Part shown: in pieces, positions 34,625-43,162 of the stretch | Layout of the letters: every line of letters starts with the position of its first letter | Position numbering within the stretch: position 1 is the stretch's first letter | Assembly (NCBI GenBank): GCA_016219185.1 | Contig: JACRBZ010000095.1 | Coordinates: 61,748-125,747 of the forward strand | Length of the DNA: 64,000 nucleotides | Direction of reading: 5' to 3' | DNA from: Deltaproteobacteria bacterium | Lineage (GTDB): Bacteria > Desulfobacterota > Desulfobacteria > Desulfobacterales > Desulfatirhabdiaceae | Translations under genes and position numbers: made by a program | The notes under the pieces: generated by a model | The model's input: only the letters and a program-made list of their open reading frames with translations | Told to the model about the DNA's origin: nothing | The model's database searches: none

Positions 34625-35536
34625 TCAGGGGCATCCTTTAAAATGCCATGCAATGAGTTGAAAGTAAACAAGCGTTTTGTCAAGAAGCCGCGGGGCAAGT
34701 CCCAGAGTAAGCCCGGACCCCAATAATGACAGAACGGCATTGGCCAAAAGGCGCATAAAGAGAATCACGACCATCGGGGGGTAGCTTTTGGGGTGCCATT
34801 TTTTCAGATAGATGTAGCGGGATCTGTAAAAAAGTATTCTGGATGCGACGCTGTTTCCGGCGCTTTTCCCTTGTGCGTGGATGATGCGGGCCGAAGGAAC
34901 AAAATAGATTCCCCATTTGGCCAGCCGCATGCGATACGCCCAGTCGGTTTCTTCAAAGAAAAAAAAGTAGGCTTCGTCAAAAATCCCGACCGCATCCATG
35001 GCGGTTTTTCGAATCATCAAACAGGCGCCGATACCCGATTCGATGGGGATGGGACCGGGGTAATTCCGGCGCTTACTGGGAAATTTTTCCGGAAACACGA
35101 TTCGTAAAAGGGTTTCATTGGAAATCAGCGTGAGCAGGGTTGGAAAGTTGGCAATGGAATTCTGCCGGGAGCCATCGGGGTTCAGAAGCTGGCCGCAGGC
35201 CATTCCCGCTGTGGGAGTGGATTCCATGAATGCCAGGAGCTGTTGGGCAGCTCCTTCCGTCAATGAAGCATCAGAGTTCAGCAGCAGCGCATAACGCCCG
35301 GTCATTTGTTTCAGGGCCTGATTGTTGGCAGCCGCAAATCCCCTGTTTTGGGTGTTTTCAATAAGCTTTACCTTCGGAAAAGCGGCCTTTACCGCTTCCT
35401 GGCTTCCGTCTGTCGATCCGTTATCCACTACCCAGATCTCCAATGCGATCCCCTGAACCGTTTGATAAACGGAACGGATGCAGTTCAGCAGAAGATCCCG
35501 GGTATTCCAGTTGACGATAATGACAGAGATGTCCAT
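34625..35536 (-). CDS. Glycosyltransferase family 2
   Basis: A 303-residue GT-A glycosyltransferase. The nucleotide-sugar site is read in ISVIIVNWNTRD, WVVDNGSTDGSQEAV and the metal-binding LLNSDASL (a DxD variant). The C-terminal region has hydrophobic segments (VVILFMRLLANAVLSLLG) that may associate with the membrane. It resembles rhamnosyl- or other O-antigen/core transferases. The internal Met at 35536 gives the canonical family start; five upstream residues from 35551 are possible. It follows waaC by about 50 bases and probably extends the LPS core. Confidence 0.87.
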   Translation of the reverse strand: MDISVIIVNWNTRDLLLNCIRSVYQTVQGIALEIWVVDNGSTDGSQEAVKAAFPKVKLIENTQNRGFAAANNQALKQMTGRYALLLNSDASLTEGAAQQLLAFMESTPTAGMACGQLLNPDGSRQNSIANFPTLLTLISNETLLRIVFPEKFPSKRRNYPGPIPIESGIGACLMIRKTAMDAVGIFDEAYFFFFEETDWAYRMRLAKWGIYFVPSARIIHAQGKSAGNSVASRILFYRSRYIYLKKWHPKSYPPMVVILFMRLLANAVLSLLGSGLTLGLAPRLLDKTLVYFQLIAWHFKGCP

Positions 35537-35589
35537 AAAGAATTCTTTCATAAACGGCCATGGTCACAACAAAGCATGCCAATGGGGCT

Positions 35590-36648
35590 TTACGCTTGTC
35601 CGCCGGTTGTCATGATCCGGGAAACGCCTTCCAATACCTGATCCACGCGGATGTGGTTCATGCAGTCGCATGTTGGACACTCGCGTTTGAAACAGGGGCT
35701 GCATGGCAGACCGGCTCGAATCACCCGATGCCGATCGCCCATGGGTCCGGTCCGCCAGGGCGCTGTCGGTCCGAAGAGCGCCACAACCGGCATGTCTACG
35801 GCCGCGCCCAGATGCATGGGGCCGGTGTCCGTGGATATCAGCAGATCGGCTCTTTCATAAAGGGCTGCAAGGGTTTTCAGGCTGGTTTTTCCGGTCAAAT
35901 CCACAGCCGGAGACCTCATGCGGGACATAATGTCCTGCACGGGTTCCTTATCTTCCGGAGCGCCGGTGAATACGGGAGAAACTCGGTAGCGCTCTGAAAG
36001 GCGGTCCGCCAGTTCCGCAAAGCGCTCATTCGGCCAGAGCTTGGTTATCCATTTGGCAACCGGGTTGATGCATATCAGCGGCCGGACCGACTTCATCCCT
36101 TCTTTGTCAAGCAGAAGGCTGACTGCCTTGCGGTCAACAGCATGAATCGGCAGCCGATACGTAATGCTTCGGGAATGAATACCCGAAGCATCCAGCATCA
36201 TGAGGCTGCGCAGGATGGCATGGCAATTCATATCCACCGGTGCAACGCGCTCATTTAAAAAAAAATAGCTGTGTTCCTGATGTTCCATTCCCCGGCCGAA
36301 CCCGATTTTTCGCCTGCCCCTGGAAAGGGCGACCATAGCCCCGCTTTTAAGAAGGGCCTGAAAATCAAAGACAAGGTCATAAGCGGTATCCCGAAGCGTC
36401 TGAACCAATCCGGTTGCTTCAAAGATAACGGATTTCCACTGCCCTTTGCGAATATTCCTGATCCAGTTTTTTCTTCCGGAGACGATGACCCGGTCCAGCG
36501 CCGGATGCCCGATAATCAGCGGCGCCGCGGCTTCTTCAATCAGCCAGGTGATGTCCGCCGACGGATAGGCCGCGCGAATGGCGTTCAAGGCCGGAAGGGT
36601 ATGAATGACATCACCGATGGCGCTCAGTTTGATGATCAGAATGTTCAT
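35590..36648 (-). CDS. waaC: Lipopolysaccharide heptosyltransferase I-like (GT9)
   Basis: A 352-residue GT9 heptosyltransferase. The start MNILIIKLSAIGDVIHTLPAL is typical of WaaC, and the donor-site segment DLLISTDTGPMHLGAAVDMPVVALFGPT (read as STDTGPMHLGAA) is conserved. It adds the first L-glycero-D-manno-heptose to Kdo on lipid A. A Cys-rich C-terminus (CSPCFKRECPTCDCM) resembles that of WaaF-type proteins. The open frame extends to 37191, but that extension is waaF in another frame. The ATG at 36648 overlaps the waaF stop by ATGA. Confidence 0.86.
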   Translation of the reverse strand: MNILIIKLSAIGDVIHTLPALNAIRAAYPSADITWLIEEAAAPLIIGHPALDRVIVSGRKNWIRNIRKGQWKSVIFEATGLVQTLRDTAYDLVFDFQALLKSGAMVALSRGRRKIGFGRGMEHQEHSYFFLNERVAPVDMNCHAILRSLMMLDASGIHSRSITYRLPIHAVDRKAVSLLLDKEGMKSVRPLICINPVAKWITKLWPNERFAELADRLSERYRVSPVFTGAPEDKEPVQDIMSRMRSPAVDLTGKTSLKTLAALYERADLLISTDTGPMHLGAAVDMPVVALFGPTAPWRTGPMGDRHRVIRAGLPCSPCFKRECPTCDCMNHIRVDQVLEGVSRIMTTGGQA

Positions 36649-37700
36649 GACGCGCTCCCGCCGGAGAGAAGATCCAGGGCAAGACCCAGGACGTGATCCA
36701 CGGTGATGGCATCCATGCACCGGTGATCGGTCGGGCAGTCCGGTTTCAAACAGGGGCTGCATGACACGGGCATGCGAATGATGTGACTGCGATGGCTTCT
36801 GGGGGATGTGGTGGTGTGGTCCGTGGAGCCGAAGATGGCGATCTGCGGAATATGCAGGGCCGCTGCCACATGCATCAGACCGGAGTCGTTTGTGATAAAC
36901 AGGCGGCACTGGCCAATCAGGGAAATGGCCTCTCTTAAAGAGGTTTTTCCGCATAAATTGATGCAGGCATCGCCGACAGACCCGGTGATATGCGCTCCCA
37001 GCGCTTCTTCGCCCGGGCCGCCGAAAATCAAAAAACAGACATCCGGAATGGATTTCAGGCGGTTGCAGAGCTCGGCAAACCGATCTGCAAACCACCTTTT
37101 GGCGGTCCCGTAGGCAGCGCCGGGGTTGATGCCGATCACGCACGCTTTGCCGGAGCACCCGCTGGCTTCGATGCGCCGGATGGCCTGGCATCTCTCCGCA
37201 TCGGATATGAAAATTTCCATTTCGGAAGGATCGGCTGCCAGCCTTGCGCCTTTTAGAATCTCCAAATAATATTCCACCTGATGCAGCTTTTTCAAAAACG
37301 GGTAGCGGTGAACCGGATGGGTGAGCAGTATTTTGCGGGCATCCGTGTCATATCCCAGCCGAACGGGAATGCCGGCCAGCCAGGCAAGGAACGCGGCCTC
37401 GAATGCGTTTTGCAGCAGCAGGGCCAGATCAAAGTCGTGTTTGCGCAGGTCCTTGGCCAGCCTGAATTTCCCGATAAGGCCCTCGTGTCGTCCCGCGATA
37501 TCATAGGTGAGGATGCGGCTTATGTGCGGATTGTTTGCATATACCGGCGCAACCCAGGGCTTGGCCAGAAGGGTGATGTGCGCATGCGGAAAATTCTTTC
37601 GCACTGCCCGTAAAAAAGGGGTGCTCATCACGGCATCGCCCACCCAGTTGGGCGTTCGAATGACCATGCGGTGAATGGATGAAGGATTCAATGCTTTCAT
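36645..37700 (-). CDS. waaF: Lipopolysaccharide heptosyltransferase II
   Basis: A 351-residue GT9 enzyme that adds the second heptose to the inner core. Diagnostic segments are IRTPNWVGDAVMSTPFLRAV at the N-terminus, INPGAAYGTAKRW in the middle and FITNDSGLMHVAAAL at the donor site. A Cys-rich CSPCLKPDCPTDHRCM tail is present. The Met at 37700 is chosen because it overlaps the upstream acyltransferase stop by ATGA; an extension to 37766 would run into that gene. No heptose biosynthesis genes (gmhA, hldE) are in the window. Confidence 0.91.
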   Translation of the reverse strand: MKALNPSSIHRMVIRTPNWVGDAVMSTPFLRAVRKNFPHAHITLLAKPWVAPVYANNPHISRILTYDIAGRHEGLIGKFRLAKDLRKHDFDLALLLQNAFEAAFLAWLAGIPVRLGYDTDARKILLTHPVHRYPFLKKLHQVEYYLEILKGARLAADPSEMEIFISDAERCQAIRRIEASGCSGKACVIGINPGAAYGTAKRWFADRFAELCNRLKSIPDVCFLIFGGPGEEALGAHITGSVGDACINLCGKTSLREAISLIGQCRLFITNDSGLMHVAAALHIPQIAIFGSTDHTTTSPRSHRSHIIRMPVSCSPCLKPDCPTDHRCMDAITVDHVLGLALDLLSGGSAS

Positions 37701-38608
37701 TTTTTTACTTCTCTGGGCCAGGGGCTGGACGGCCGGGTTTTCCATCGCTGGTGGACCCAGAACCACTGGTCCGGATAACGCCGGATCACGGCTTCTATGG
37801 CCTGATTGTAGCGAAGGGTGTTGGATTCGATGTCATGGGTCCGGTCTCCGGTTTGGATCAGTTCGATCTCCGCGCAGAATTCAATGATGAATCGGTTCTG
37901 ATCCCGAACCATAAAAGTCGGCACAACCGGCGCGCGGGTTTTCAGGGCCAGAAGGGCAAACCCCTTGTTGGTGCAGGCCCTGTGATTGAAAAATTCCACG
38001 AATACGCCCTCATACCAGTCCACGTTCTGATCCATCAGCATGGCAACCACATGCCCGTTCTTCAATTGCCGAAGGATCTTACGCATGGCATGGGCATTGG
38101 GAATGAGTCCTGCGCCAAAGCGTGTTCTAAGGCGATAAAAAAAAGCATCCAGCGGCAAAAAATCCAGGGGCCGGTAAATAATATCGGCTGAAAAACCGGC
38201 CATCGGTGCCACAGACGGCAGCAGTTCCCAGTTCCCGATATGGGCGGCTAACGCCAGAACGCCTTTTCCTTTTGCCAGGGCTGCCTGAACGTGTTGTAAT
38301 CCGCGAATCTCCGCATACCGGTATAGCTCCGGCAATGTCAGCCGCTCGCTCCAACCGATTTCAAACGGGATGCGCATGATGTTGCAAAAAGACTGAAAGG
38401 CCAGCACCCGAATCTGATCCGGGCTTTTTTCATGGCCAAAGGCGCGTGTCAGGTTCTGAATGGCGATGTTGCGGTGTTTTTTATCGATTCGAAACCACAG
38501 CCCGGCCCCGGCTTTTGTCAGGGAATCGACGATAGGGCCGGGAATGCGTCCAATCATTCGAAACAGGGCCGAGATGAGATCTGTCATAACCGTATTGAAC
38601 GTGTTCAT
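37697..38608 (-). CDS. lpxL: Lipid A biosynthesis acyltransferase (LpxL/HtrB family)
   Basis: A 303-residue lysophospholipid/lipid A acyltransferase that adds a secondary acyl chain to Kdo2-lipid IVA at the inner membrane. The catalytic HIGNWE (H-x4-E) near residue 123 and the RYPDQWFWVHQRWKTRP C-terminal signature are typical. It has an amphipathic or membrane-associated N-terminus. It overlaps its neighbours on both sides by 4 bases (ATGA), within the lipid A/core gene chain. Whether it is LpxL- or LpxM-like in position preference cannot be decided. Confidence 0.87.
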   Translation of the reverse strand: MNTFNTVMTDLISALFRMIGRIPGPIVDSLTKAGAGLWFRIDKKHRNIAIQNLTRAFGHEKSPDQIRVLAFQSFCNIMRIPFEIGWSERLTLPELYRYAEIRGLQHVQAALAKGKGVLALAAHIGNWELLPSVAPMAGFSADIIYRPLDFLPLDAFFYRLRTRFGAGLIPNAHAMRKILRQLKNGHVVAMLMDQNVDWYEGVFVEFFNHRACTNKGFALLALKTRAPVVPTFMVRDQNRFIIEFCAEIELIQTGDRTHDIESNTLRYNQAIEAVIRRYPDQWFWVHQRWKTRPSSPWPREVKK

Positions 38609-39357
38609 GATTCCTTGTAGTTCAGTCCTTTTTCCCAGACTTTGGCATGTTTAAGAAATACATACCAGGCTGAATTCATGGCAATGACCAAACCGGCAGT
38701 GCCATCCAGGGCTCCCAGTTTCCACAGATAGCATTCCAAAAATTTCCCCAGGGCATGAAATACGCCGATTGCCGTAAACCAGGCCCCGGCTCCCGCATGC
38801 TCCTCGGCATATACATCTGAGAACCGGTTGATGGTCGCCACCTGATCCGAGATGTTCCGGTAGACCTCGTGAAGAATGGGGCTGGATAGTGATTGGATTT
38901 TACCGGAAACCTCCAGCTTTTCATGAAGTCCGCCGCCTTTCCACTGGCCGCAGCCTTTTCGTACCAGTCGAACCTTTCGGTCCGGATACCAGCCGCCATG
39001 ACGGATCCAGGTGCCCAGATACCGGGAGAGCCGCGGCATGGAAAAACCGCAGACTTCCGGTGGCGCATCCCGGATCATCTCCCGAAGCTCCGCGGCCAGA
39101 GGATCGGAGATCCGTTCATCCGCATCCAGATTCAAAATCCACTCAAATGAAGCCAGTTCCATGGCATATTGTTTTTGCTTCGCGAATCCCTGCCAGGGAT
39201 GCGTGATCACCCTGGCGCCGCCGGCCCCGCAGAGCTCCCGCGTGCCGTCGGTACTGCCGGAATCCACCACGATCACTTCGTCGGCGAATGCCGCGCTTTT
39301 CAGCAAGGCCAAAATCCGGTCCGCCTCATTCAAGGTGATGACAACAACACTGATCAT
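38605..39357 (-). CDS. Glycosyltransferase family 2, WaaE/KdtX-like
   Basis: A 250-residue GT2 enzyme with the start ISVVVITLNEADRI, VVDSGSTDGTRELC and the catalytic-metal segment ILNLDADERISDPL. The SRYLGTWIRHGGWYPDRKVRLVRKG region (seen as LGTWIRHGGWYPDRKVRL) and GGLHEKLEV are characteristic of WaaE-type beta-1,4-glucosyltransferases acting on the LPS inner core. It sits between lpxK and the acyltransferase with 4-base overlaps at both ends. The sugar added is inferred from family resemblance only. Confidence 0.85.
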   Translation of the reverse strand: MISVVVITLNEADRILALLKSAAFADEVIVVDSGSTDGTRELCGAGGARVITHPWQGFAKQKQYAMELASFEWILNLDADERISDPLAAELREMIRDAPPEVCGFSMPRLSRYLGTWIRHGGWYPDRKVRLVRKGCGQWKGGGLHEKLEVSGKIQSLSSPILHEVYRNISDQVATINRFSDVYAEEHAGAGAWFTAIGVFHALGKFLECYLWKLGALDGTAGLVIAMNSAWYVFLKHAKVWEKGLNYKES

Positions 39358-40466
39358 GGGGTCAAGGATAGCCGATTTTGGATGAATCTGTCAAATCCCA
39401 TTGTATTGTCAAGGGACATGCGAATCCCGATAACCACGCATTCCATGGGAAGCTGAAACCGGCCATGCAATCTGGAAAGGTCTTTTTCGGTGGTGGCAAG
39501 GGTAGTTGCGCCGGCATTGACGGCTGCGTCCAGGATTGTCCGCATGTCTTCATCCGAATAGAAATGATGGTCGGAAAATCCCTGAAAGCCACGGACATCG
39601 GCACCCATTTTCTGGAGGGTTTTTAGAAAATCATCATTTTTAGCAATGCCGGAAAAGGCAAAATACCGTTTTCCAATTAATAATGCATTTTCGGTAACGG
39701 GTTCGTGGGGATGAAATGCCAGTTTTTCTCCTGCCAGAAATCTTCTGGAGAAAAAGGGTTCATGAGTGGCACAAAAAACCGGGCGGGACATGGCCCAGGG
39801 CTCAGCGGGTTCGCGGAACGGCAAAAAAGAGCGTGTCATGATCAGCGCATCGCTGAAGCGAAGCGTAGATGCCGGCTCCCGCAACGTTCCCCTGGGCAGA
39901 AGATGACCATTTCCAAAAGGCAGGGTGCTGTCCAAGAGCAGCAGGTTCAGGTCCCGGAAAAGCGCAAGATGCTGAAAGGCATCATCCAGAATCACCACCT
40001 GTGCCTGAAACCGGTCGATGGCGAGCATGCCGGATTGATACCGGTCACGTCCGACCAGAACCGGAATACCCTTAAGGGATGTCGCCAGCAGAAAAGGTTC
40101 ATCACCGGCCGTATTCGCATCCATTCGTATCGCGTTTTCATCGCTGACAATGCCACCGTCTTTTTCGGCTGCGCCTTTATATCCCCTACTGATGACGGCA
40201 ACCCGATATCCCCATCTTCGCACCCGTTCGGCCACGTGAATGACCATTGGTGTTTTTCCGGTTCCGCCGGTTGTCAGGTTTCCGATCGAAATAACGATGC
40301 AGGGAAGTTTTTTTGATTTCAGAAAACCCGAGGCATAGCCGTTTCTGCGAAGTTTAACGCCCGTGCCATAGGCTTTGGATAAAAGCGTCAAGAGCAGATT
40401 CAGCGCAACAGAGGGCTGGATTTTCCCGTTCATAACGGATTCAATTGATTTTTTAAGGGATGTCAT
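39354..40466 (-). CDS. lpxK: Tetraacyldisaccharide 4'-kinase
   Basis: A 370-residue inner-membrane-associated kinase that phosphorylates the 4' position of the lipid A disaccharide. The P-loop reads GNLTTGGTGKTP near residue 63, and VISRGYKG, AGDEPFLLA and VILDDAFQHL are all standard LpxK motifs. The N-terminus has the hydrophobic helix usual for membrane contact. It overlaps waaA and the WaaE-like gene by 4 bases each. LpxA, LpxD, LpxB and LpxC are not in this window. Confidence 0.94.
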   Translation of the reverse strand: MTSLKKSIESVMNGKIQPSVALNLLLTLLSKAYGTGVKLRRNGYASGFLKSKKLPCIVISIGNLTTGGTGKTPMVIHVAERVRRWGYRVAVISRGYKGAAEKDGGIVSDENAIRMDANTAGDEPFLLATSLKGIPVLVGRDRYQSGMLAIDRFQAQVVILDDAFQHLALFRDLNLLLLDSTLPFGNGHLLPRGTLREPASTLRFSDALIMTRSFLPFREPAEPWAMSRPVFCATHEPFFSRRFLAGEKLAFHPHEPVTENALLIGKRYFAFSGIAKNDDFLKTLQKMGADVRGFQGFSDHHFYSDEDMRTILDAAVNAGATTLATTEKDLSRLHGRFQLPMECVVIGIRMSLDNTMGFDRFIQNRLSLTP

Positions 40467-41770
40467 TCTTGAACAAACCGTCCGATGGCGTTCAGGGTTT
40501 TTTCCAATGCTCCCTGATTTTCCAGCAAGATTTGAAACGCATTATTGCCCATGGCCCGAGCGCGTTCGGGGTTTTTGAGCAGGATCAGGGCCGCCTGGAC
40601 CAGTTCGGTGGAATCATGTACCACCTGGGCTCCGTTTGATGCCAGCAGGCGGCTGCAGCTTTCCGCGACATCGCCGGTATGAGGGCCGAATAAAATCGGT
40701 TTTGCAAAAGCCGCGGGTTCCAGCGGATTGTGGCCGCCGAAATCGATCAGGCTGCCTCCCACAAAAGCCACATCGGAAAGCGCATACAGGGCCTTCAGGT
40801 GGCCGATGGTATTCACAACGATCACATTGGGCGGATCCAATGCCGGTAAGTCCTCCATCCGTGTCAGCAATTCCGCTGTCAGTCCATGTGAAACCGCCAT
40901 GCTGCGAATTTCGCTTGCCCGGTCAGCATCCCGGGGCGCAAGGATCAGGCAAAGCGCCGGAATCTCGGCTTTCAGCCGGCAATAGGCTTTAAGGAGGATG
41001 ACTTCCTCGCCGGGGTGCGTGCTGCCGGCAACCAGACATTGCCGGTGGGTGATTCCGGATAGAATTCGCCTTAGATAATGGATCGCATTTTGAGAATCCA
41101 GATCCGGGGCCGAGTCATATTTCAGATTGCCGGCAATTGTGACCTTGTCCGCGGCAAGACCCAGACCTATAAACCGACTGGCATCTTTTCCGTTCTGGGC
41201 GCAGACGAAAGAAAAACACTGAAATACGGGAGAAATAAATCTTGAAAAACGCCGATACCCCGAATATGAGCGGTCTGAAAGCCTGGCGTTTACCAGAACG
41301 ACCGGAATCTTACGTCGGCTCATCTCAGATAAAAAATTGGGCCAGATGTCTGTTTCGACGATAACGACCAGGCTGGGATGAATCCGGTTGATCACGGAGC
41401 GGACGGAAAATATCAGATCATAAGGGAAATAAAACACCGCATCCAGATCATTTTGGAGAAGGCGCGAAGCGGTTTCAAATCCCGTAAGGGTTGAAGCTGA
41501 AAATACAACCGCTCGGTCCGGGTATTTCTGCTTGAGCGCTCTGGCAAGGGAAACCGCGGATAAAACCTCCCCCACGGACAGGGCGTGAACCCACACCGGC
41601 TGAAGGCCAGAGGCAGATATTCTCAGAGCCCGCAGTCCCGGTGCAACAATGACTCCCAGACGCTGAAGCACGGTTTTTCGACGTTTTCTGGGACCGATTG
41701 CCGAAAGAAACAGCCAGGGGATCGCCAGAAAACTGCCGAACGTCCATAATAGATTATATACTATGATCAC
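40463..41770 (-). CDS. waaA: 3-deoxy-D-manno-octulosonic acid transferase (Kdo transferase)
   Basis: A 435-residue GT30 enzyme that transfers Kdo from CMP-Kdo to lipid IVA. An N-terminal membrane anchor (about 1-25) is followed by WVHALSVGEVLSA, with the catalytic-type Glu of the SVGE motif, and further VETDIWPN and VNARLSDRSYSGYRR segments. The start is GTG at 41770 with CAGGA nine bases upstream. A perfect 12-bp hairpin (41787-41812) abuts this ribosome site. First gene of a six-gene chain with ATGA overlaps. Confidence 0.93.
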   Translation of the reverse strand: MIIVYNLLWTFGSFLAIPWLFLSAIGPRKRRKTVLQRLGVIVAPGLRALRISASGLQPVWVHALSVGEVLSAVSLARALKQKYPDRAVVFSASTLTGFETASRLLQNDLDAVFYFPYDLIFSVRSVINRIHPSLVVIVETDIWPNFLSEMSRRKIPVVLVNARLSDRSYSGYRRFSRFISPVFQCFSFVCAQNGKDASRFIGLGLAADKVTIAGNLKYDSAPDLDSQNAIHYLRRILSGITHRQCLVAGSTHPGEEVILLKAYCRLKAEIPALCLILAPRDADRASEIRSMAVSHGLTAELLTRMEDLPALDPPNVIVVNTIGHLKALYALSDVAFVGGSLIDFGGHNPLEPAAFAKPILFGPHTGDVAESCSRLLASNGAQVVHDSTELVQAALILLKNPERARAMGNNAFQILLENQGALEKTLNAIGRFVQE

Positions 41771-41786
41771 GCGATTTTTTCCTGTT

Positions 41787-41812
41787 CCTCATATTCCCGT
41801 GGGAATATGAGG
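41787..41812. repeat. Perfect 12-bp inverted repeat beside the waaA ribosome site
   Basis: CCTCATATTCCC and GGGAATATGAGG are exact reverse complements separated by two bases. The repeat ends 16 bases before the waaA GTG codon and immediately before its Shine-Dalgarno. It could be a protein operator, or in RNA a hairpin affecting access to the ribosome site. There is no T-run, so it is not a terminator. Confidence 0.65.
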
Positions 41813-41829
41813 GGATGAACTCCTAAACG

Positions 41830-42055
41830 GGCATGAATTGCCAATGCATTCGCCCCCACAGATGAAAATGATCCCTCCTTTTCCAAAGGGGGACTTTTAT
41901 GGATAAATTTCTTAAATCAATGACATTGATGGCAAAGTACCGGCGTTCCGCCTGTTCAAGATCAAGGCGAGCAAATCCTGAGGAGTGAGGCGTACTTTTG
42001 GGTACGCCGCAATGACGAAGGATGCAGCTCAACGCAGATATTGGACTTTTTACTT
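41830..42055. repeat. Repeat-like intergenic element between lptG and waaA
   Basis: This non-coding stretch contains a CCCTCCTTT/AAAGGGGG hairpin (about 41873-41892) and a GGCGTAC/GTACGCC hairpin (41989-41995 / 42002-42008), and ends near a TTTTTACTTCGCCATCA segment. From memory its style resembles dispersed intergenic repeats in Desulfobacteraceae genomes. Only one copy is in this window, so the repeat nature is an inference. A 69-codon frame on the minus strand covers it but looks spurious. Confidence 0.45.
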
Positions 42056-42060
42056 CGCCA

Positions 42061-43143
42061 TCAAATTTGTTCCGTGTGCATCAGCATGATGATGCCGAAA
42101 CACAAAAAAACGGCGTTTGTTGTCCAGGCGGCAATAATCGGCGGCAGCATTTCCCCGTAGCCCAGTGAAATGCAAAAACTGTTCAGAACCCAATAAAAAA
42201 ACGCAATGCCGATGCCGTAGGCAATACCGGCCGGAAGACCATCTTTCATTTGGTTTTTGCAGGCAATGCCAACTCCTGCCATAACCAGAATGATACAGAC
42301 AAAGGGGAACGCGATCTTGGAGTGAAAATCCACCCGATACTTCGTGGCGGGATAACCCTCATCCTCGATGGCGTGAATATAGTCCAGAAGCTCCTTGATA
42401 TCCATTTCCGCGGATCTTTTGGTAACCTGTTGAAGCCTTTCCGGATTCATGTCGAGCTGGGCAGGCATCGAATCATGAAAAACGATGTTATAGCTGAATC
42501 CCGTGTCATCCAGCTTTTGTTCCATAATCTCGGATAATATCCACTGGCCGTTGGAAAATACGCCGCGTTCCGCATCTATCCGCCGGATCAGCCTGAACTG
42601 ATCATCAAATGTGTTCAGCGTTACCTTGTACAGGGTTTTTTCGGCAGGGTTGTAATGTCGGATATGCATGATGTCATTATGGCTTTTCATCCAGATATCG
42701 TTTTCCCGGGTTGTTACGGCCTTTTCCTTTCGGACTTCATTCAGCCAGATCCGGTTTGCGGTGGCCATGGTGATGGGAACGATGGCTTCGGAAAGAAAAA
42801 ACAGCGCGAATGTAAATGCCAGCCCCAGGGCCAGAATGGGCTTGGTCAGAAGATAAACACTGATTCCGCAGCTCCTGAGAGCCGTCAGTTCATTGTGTTT
42901 GTTCATCATTCCAAAACAAATGAGCACTGACAGCAAAATTCCGACCGGAATGATCTGTGAAAGCACAAAGGGAATGGTGTGCAGTAAAAAGTCGACCATC
43001 CGGGATAATGGCAATCCAGCCTCCATGAAATCATCGATTTTCTCAAAGAAATCGACTGCCAGATAAATGGCAACCACTAGGATCAATACCATAAAGAAGT
43101 ATCGAAAAATTTCACGGATGAGATATTTGTCAAGTATGGTCAT
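42061..43143 (-). CDS. lptG: LPS export permease LptG
   Basis: A 360-residue YjgP/YjgQ-family permease with six membrane segments, three at each end, and a central periplasmic beta-jellyroll domain (about 130-260). The opening LDKYLIREIFRYFFMVL and the C-terminal FHSKIAFPFVCIILVMAGVGIA (here FHSKIAFPFVCII) identify the family. With LptF and the LptB ATPase it extracts LPS from the inner membrane. It follows lptF after 19 bases. LptB, LptC and LptA are not in the window. Confidence 0.9.
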   Translation of the reverse strand: MTILDKYLIREIFRYFFMVLILVVAIYLAVDFFEKIDDFMEAGLPLSRMVDFLLHTIPFVLSQIIPVGILLSVLICFGMMNKHNELTALRSCGISVYLLTKPILALGLAFTFALFFLSEAIVPITMATANRIWLNEVRKEKAVTTRENDIWMKSHNDIMHIRHYNPAEKTLYKVTLNTFDDQFRLIRRIDAERGVFSNGQWILSEIMEQKLDDTGFSYNIVFHDSMPAQLDMNPERLQQVTKRSAEMDIKELLDYIHAIEDEGYPATKYRVDFHSKIAFPFVCIILVMAGVGIACKNQMKDGLPAGIAYGIGIAFFYWVLNSFCISLGYGEMLPPIIAAWTTNAVFLCFGIIMLMHTEQI

Positions 43144-43162
43144 AGGTCATATATAAGTCGTC

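Noticed and set aside
35590..37191. 533-residue frame for the WaaC-like gene
   Set aside because: The extension is the waaF coding region in another frame. The canonical start MNILIIKL is at 36648 with an ATGA overlap.
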